Shown piece after piece: positions 15,481-18,711 of a stretch of 18,711 nt of DNA (its first letter is position 1; every line of letters begins with the position of its first letter). The DNA comes from CAZXCG01 sp964639205 (GTDB lineage Bacteria > Bacillota > Clostridia > Oscillospirales > Acutalibacteraceae): positions 1 through 18,711 of the forward strand of contig CAZXCG010000028.1 of assembly GCA_964639205.1 (NCBI GenBank), written 5' to 3'. A model generated the notes under the pieces. That model was not told the origin of the DNA. It was given only the letters and a program-made list of their open reading frames with translations, and did not search any database. The position numbers were made by a program, and so were the translations under genes.

Positions 15481-17207
15481 AACGGCTTATTCCCTTTATA
15501 CGTCTGTACACCGGCTATATTGCGGGCGCGCTTTTCTTTGCGGCGGCAAACGTCGCGCTTACACTGCTCGCACCGGTTTTGATTGGAAATGCCATAGACC
15601 TTATAATCGAGGTCGGGCGCGTTGATTTTGCAGGCGTTGCGCGGATTCTCTGTATATTGGCGGCGTCTGTCGCCGGAGCATCGCTTTTTTCGTGGCTTAT
15701 GGGGCTTTGCACCAACGCTTTAAGCTATTATACCGTGCGCGACATTCGCCGTGATATTTTTGCAAAGTATAACTCGTCTGCCCTTGACTTTATTGATTCA
15801 AATTCTCACGGCGACCTCATCAGCCGCATAATTAACGACGTTGACGCTCTCGGCGACGGACTTTTACAGGCTGTTACCCAGCTTTTTACGGGAATTACGA
15901 CCATTATAGGCACTCTGCTTTTTATGGTGTTCATTAATTACAGAATCGCAATTGCCGTTGTGCTTGTAACGCCTCTTTCACTGTTTGCCGCCGCGTTTAT
16001 AGGCAGGCTTTCAAGCAAAAAATTCCGCGAACAGCAGCAGCTTCAGGGCGAGCTGGGAGGTCTTGCCGAGGAGCTCATAGGCAATCAAAGTCTTGTTAAA
16101 GCTTTTTGCTATGAAGAAGAAAGTCAAAGCCGCTTTGACAAACTTAACTCGCGGCTTTACACGGTCGGACAAAAGGCTCAGTTTGCAGGCAGCCTTGCGA
16201 ATCCCACCACTCGCTTTGTAAACGGCATTGTTTATGCAAGCGTTGGAGTTATAGGAGCCTTGGGAGCAATCGGCGTTATCGGCTGTGCGCTCAGCGTGGG
16301 GCAGATTTCCTGCTTTTTAAGCTATGCAAACCAATATACGAAACCGTTTAACGAGGTCACGGGTGTGCTTACCCAGCTGCAAACAGCTATGGCCTCGGCA
16401 AAAAGGATATTTACAGTGCTTGACGAAACAAAAGAAGAAAGCAATCCGCAGAATGCTCTCAAGCTTGAAAGTTGCCGCGGGAGCATTGAGTTTAAAAACG
16501 TCGGATTTTCGTATGATCCTTCAAAGGAGCTGATAAAGGATTTGTCCTTTTCGGTGCGGGCAGGACAAAGAGTGGCAATAGTAGGTCCTACAGGGTGTGG
16601 AAAAACCACACTTATAAACCTGCTTATGCGTTTTTATGACGTGACGCAGGGGGAGATTCTCATAGACGGTACAGACATCCGTCGCTTTGACTTAAAGGAG
16701 CTGCGTTCTCAGTACGGAATGGTGCTCCAGGACAGTTGGCTTTTTAACGGAACGGTTATGGAAAACCTGCGCTACGGCAATGAAACAGCAAGTGAAGCGG
16801 ATATAATCCGCGCTGCAAAGCTAAGCTATGCGCACGACTTCATCGAACGACTGCCGCAGGGGTATCAAACCGTAATAACCGAAGAGGGAGCTAATTTATC
16901 TCAAGGGCAGCGGCAGCTGCTCTGTATTGCAAGGGTAATGCTCACCGATCCGCCGATCCTTATTCTTGACGAAGCTACAAGCTCAATAGATACCCTTACC
17001 GAACAGCGCGTACAATCGGCTTTTGCAAAGCTTATGAACGGTAGAACCGGCTTTGTTGTTGCTCACCGGCTTTCGACGATTGTAAATTCAGATAAAATCC
17101 TTGTTATGAATGACGGCGACGTTATCGAGCAGGGAACACACGCGCAGCTTATGCAGGCACGCGGATTTTATTACGAGCTGCAAAGAGCGTCCGCACCGCA
17201 GGTGTAG
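15477..17207 (+). CDS. Heterodimeric ABC exporter subunit with catalytic ATP site (TM288/BmrD-like)
   Basis: This 576-residue partner has the same layout: six membrane helices (about 1-320) and one nucleotide-binding domain. Walker A is GPTGCGKTT at 370-378. The signature is LSQGQ at 474-478, with Q in place of the first glycine of LSGGQ. Walker B is ILILDE, with D498 and the catalytic E499. H530 is the switch histidine in VAHRLSTI. Its Walker residues should pair with the intact SGGQ of the first subunit to form the hydrolysing site. Its LSQGQ faces the degenerate site, as known for TM288-type proteins. GGAGG (15465-15469) lies seven bases before the ATG, and the ATG overlaps the TGA of the upstream gene by four bases. 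No resistance regulator is adjacent. Confidence 0.93.
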   Translation: MKRLIPFIRLYTGYIAGALFFAAANVALTLLAPVLIGNAIDLIIEVGRVDFAGVARILCILAASVAGASLFSWLMGLCTNALSYYTVRDIRRDIFAKYNSSALDFIDSNSHGDLISRIINDVDALGDGLLQAVTQLFTGITTIIGTLLFMVFINYRIAIAVVLVTPLSLFAAAFIGRLSSKKFREQQQLQGELGGLAEELIGNQSLVKAFCYEEESQSRFDKLNSRLYTVGQKAQFAGSLANPTTRFVNGIVYASVGVIGALGAIGVIGCALSVGQISCFLSYANQYTKPFNEVTGVLTQLQTAMASAKRIFTVLDETKEESNPQNALKLESCRGSIEFKNVGFSYDPSKELIKDLSFSVRAGQRVAIVGPTGCGKTTLINLLMRFYDVTQGEILIDGTDIRRFDLKELRSQYGMVLQDSWLFNGTVMENLRYGNETASEADIIRAAKLSYAHDFIERLPQGYQTVITEEGANLSQGQRQLLCIARVMLTDPPILILDEATSSIDTLTEQRVQSAFAKLMNGRTGFVVAHRLSTIVNSDKILVMNDGDVIEQGTHAQLMQARGFYYELQRASAPQV

Positions 17208-17216
17208 TCTACCCTC

Positions 17217-17300
17217 ATGCGCCGACGTACCGACGGAAAATTGCTGCTGCGCCGCATTCTCTCTGTTAAGTTTAGCCGGGACTGTAATTTTCCGGCGCAT
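17217..17300. repeat. Imperfect inverted repeat after the ABC genes
   Basis: AATTTTCCGGCGCAT (17286-17300) pairs with ATGCGCC (17217-17223) and GGAAAATT (17235-17242), which are separated by an 11-base insertion. The total is 15 bp around a 43-base interior. It begins ten bases after the exporter stop codon. It may end the ABC transcript or be a small palindromic element. No T-run follows. Confidence 0.5.
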
Positions 17301-17327
17301 TCCTCAGCGTAATCCGCAAACGTACAG

Positions 17328-17356
17328 TTGTATATTCCATAGAATAAGTTTAAAAT
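17328..17356 (+). promoter_or_regulatory. Likely promoter for the rRNA methyltransferase gene
   Basis: TTGTAT (17328-17333), a 17-base spacer and TAAAAT (17351-17356) form a fair sigma-A promoter. The transcript would start near 17363, placing the ribosome site GGGAAGG (17364-17370) almost at the 5' end. Confidence 0.55.
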
Positions 17357-17379
17357 AAACAGCGGGAAGGTAAAGCTGA

Positions 17380-18711
17380 ATGAAGAAAAACGAAATTATA
17401 ACCGCAGAAATAACGGGAATGTCCGCCGAAGGCAACGGCGTATGCCGCACAGACGAAGGCTTTGCCGTGTTTGTGCCAAACTCGGCTGTGGGCGATATTG
17501 CCGAAATTCGCATTGTAAAGGTGCTTAAGAGCTATGCTTTCGGAAGGCTTGAACGAATCTTAACACCCTCCCCCGCCCGCATTGAACCCGACTGCCCCTG
17601 CTTTTTTAAATGCGGCGGCTGCGTATATCGGCATATTTCCTATAAAGAGGAGCTTCGTATAAAAGAGAACCGTGTACGTGACGCTATTGAACGCATAGGA
17701 GGCTTTAAAAATCCGCCTATTAACCCGATAGTCGGCGCTCGGCAAACCGACTGCTACCGCAACAAAGCGCAGCTGCCCGTAGGCTGTTCGGCTTCCGGCA
17801 GGGTTGAAATGGGCTTTTACTCTCTGCACAGCCACAGAATTATTAACAGCGATATTTGCAGGCTACAGCCGGAAGTATTTAACCGCGCGGCGGCAATATT
17901 CCGCGAATTTATCACAAAAAGCGGCAACGAGCCCTATAACGAAAGCCTGCACAAGGGCAGGGTACGGCACTTATATTTGCGTTACGCCGAGGCTACGGGC
18001 GAGCTTATGGTTTGTCCGGTTGTAAACGCTGCCGGCTTAAAGCAGGAGGATAAGCTTCTTGAAATGCTCAGAAACGGCTTGCCGGAGCTTAAAACTCTGG
18101 TAATAAATACAAATACCGATAAAACAAACGTTATTTTGGGCAGTAAAAACCGCACGGTTTTCGGCAATGGTTACATAGAGGATGAGCTTTGCGGATACAC
18201 TTTCCGCATATCGCCTATGTCCTTCTATCAGGTCAACCGAGCTCAGGCAGAAAAGCTTTACGTCCTCGCAGGCGAGTACGCCCGGCTTAGCGGCAGCGAT
18301 GTTCTCCTTGACCTATATTGCGGCACCGGCACCGTTGGGCTTACAATGGCGAACCGCTGTAAGCGCCTTATTGGGGTTGAGGCAGTCAAGCAAGCGGTTG
18401 ACGACGCCAAAATCAACGCACGGCGCAACCGAATTACAAACGCCGAGTTTATCTGTGCGGATGCCGGTGAAGCCGCTAAGGCAATGCAGGCGCACGGTGA
18501 AAAAGCAGACGTTGTTATAGTTGATCCGCCGCGCAAGGGCTGTACGGCAGAGCTTATTTCAACAGTGGCTGAAATATCGCCGAGACGTGCGGTATACATT
18601 TCGTGCAACCCTGCAACCCTCGCGCGCGATTTAAGGCTATTCGCCTCGCAGGGCTACGCTCCCGAACAAATAACCCCGCTTGATATGTTTCCACGTACAT
18701 CTCATGTGGAG
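17380..18711 (+). CDS. rlmD: 23S rRNA (uracil-C5)-methyltransferase, RlmD/RlmCD family, 3' end cut by the window
   Basis: The frame is open for 444 codons to the window edge and ends in DMFPRTSHVE, normally only a few residues before the stop, so the gene is almost complete. It begins with a TRAM RNA-binding domain (about 1-60). Iron-sulfur cysteines follow at C72, C74, C78 and C81 with C160. The SAM-dependent domain has LDLYCGTGTVGL, DPPRKGC with D382, and the catalytic nucleophile C409 in ISCNPATLARD. In E. coli RlmD makes m5U1939 in 23S rRNA. The Bacillus homologue RlmCD makes both m5U747 and m5U1939, and sequence alone does not separate them here. The ATG at 17380 has GGGAAGG nine bases upstream. 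Confidence 0.93.
   Translation, partial: MKKNEIITAEITGMSAEGNGVCRTDEGFAVFVPNSAVGDIAEIRIVKVLKSYAFGRLERILTPSPARIEPDCPCFFKCGGCVYRHISYKEELRIKENRVRDAIERIGGFKNPPINPIVGARQTDCYRNKAQLPVGCSASGRVEMGFYSLHSHRIINSDICRLQPEVFNRAAAIFREFITKSGNEPYNESLHKGRVRHLYLRYAEATGELMVCPVVNAAGLKQEDKLLEMLRNGLPELKTLVINTNTDKTNVILGSKNRTVFGNGYIEDELCGYTFRISPMSFYQVNRAQAEKLYVLAGEYARLSGSDVLLDLYCGTGTVGLTMANRCKRLIGVEAVKQAVDDAKINARRNRITNAEFICADAGEAAKAMQAHGEKADVVIVDPPRKGCTAELISTVAEISPRRAVYISCNPATLARDLRLFASQGYAPEQITPLDMFPRTSHVE

Overview
The window looks like a chromosomal contig from an anaerobic, low-to-mid GC Bacillota bacterium of the class Clostridia, most plausibly an Oscillospiraceae/Ruminococcus-like gut or rumen organism. The basis is an alanine T-box leader before alaS, a VanW-family wall protein, an MGDG-synthase-like lipid glycosyltransferase, a secreted dockerin-CAP protein, oxygen-sensitive Fe-S acyl-CoA dehydratase activase genes, strong AGGAGG-like ribosome sites and consensus TTGACA/TATAAT promoters. 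A run of 100 Ns (8973-9072) marks a scaffold join, so the two halves of the window are not proven neighbours. No rRNA, tRNA, CRISPR array, intact insertion sequence or complete prophage was seen.

Left part (1-8972). A membrane-anchored VanW protein with a Thr/Pro-rich tail (minus) and a diacylglycerol-type glycosyltransferase (plus) diverge from a 185-bp spacer that holds a near-perfect promoter. The glycosyltransferase converges on a small secreted protein with a dockerin pair followed by a CAP domain. Upstream of that, on the same minus strand, is alaS with a complete T-box riboswitch: promoter, Stem I with a GCU specifier, T-box sequence and terminator. Behind the alaS promoter lie degenerate coding remnants and a 27-codon ORF with a perfect Shine-Dalgarno. 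Next, on the plus strand, a secreted polysaccharide deacetylase and an amidase_3-like protein that seems to lack catalytic residues form a two-gene operon ending in a strong terminator. Most of this half concerns the cell envelope.

Right part (9073-18711). A consensus promoter overlapped by a 13-bp palindrome drives two genes. The first is a double-ASKHA-domain acyl-CoA dehydratase activase with a DUF2229-like region. The second is a 2-hydroxyacyl-CoA dehydratase-like protein. In many Clostridia these parts form one polypeptide of about 1,400 residues. A terminator follows, then two overlapping genes for a heterodimeric ABC exporter of the TM287/288 (BmrCD) type, with one degenerate and one consensus ATP site. 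After an inverted repeat and a promoter comes an RlmD/RlmCD-type 23S rRNA methyltransferase, cut by the window end a few codons before its expected stop.

There is no clear novel defence or mobile system here. The items most worth a second look are the dockerin-CAP architecture, the apparent amidase pseudoenzyme, the split activase/dehydratase pair, and the small ORF wedged against the alaS promoter.
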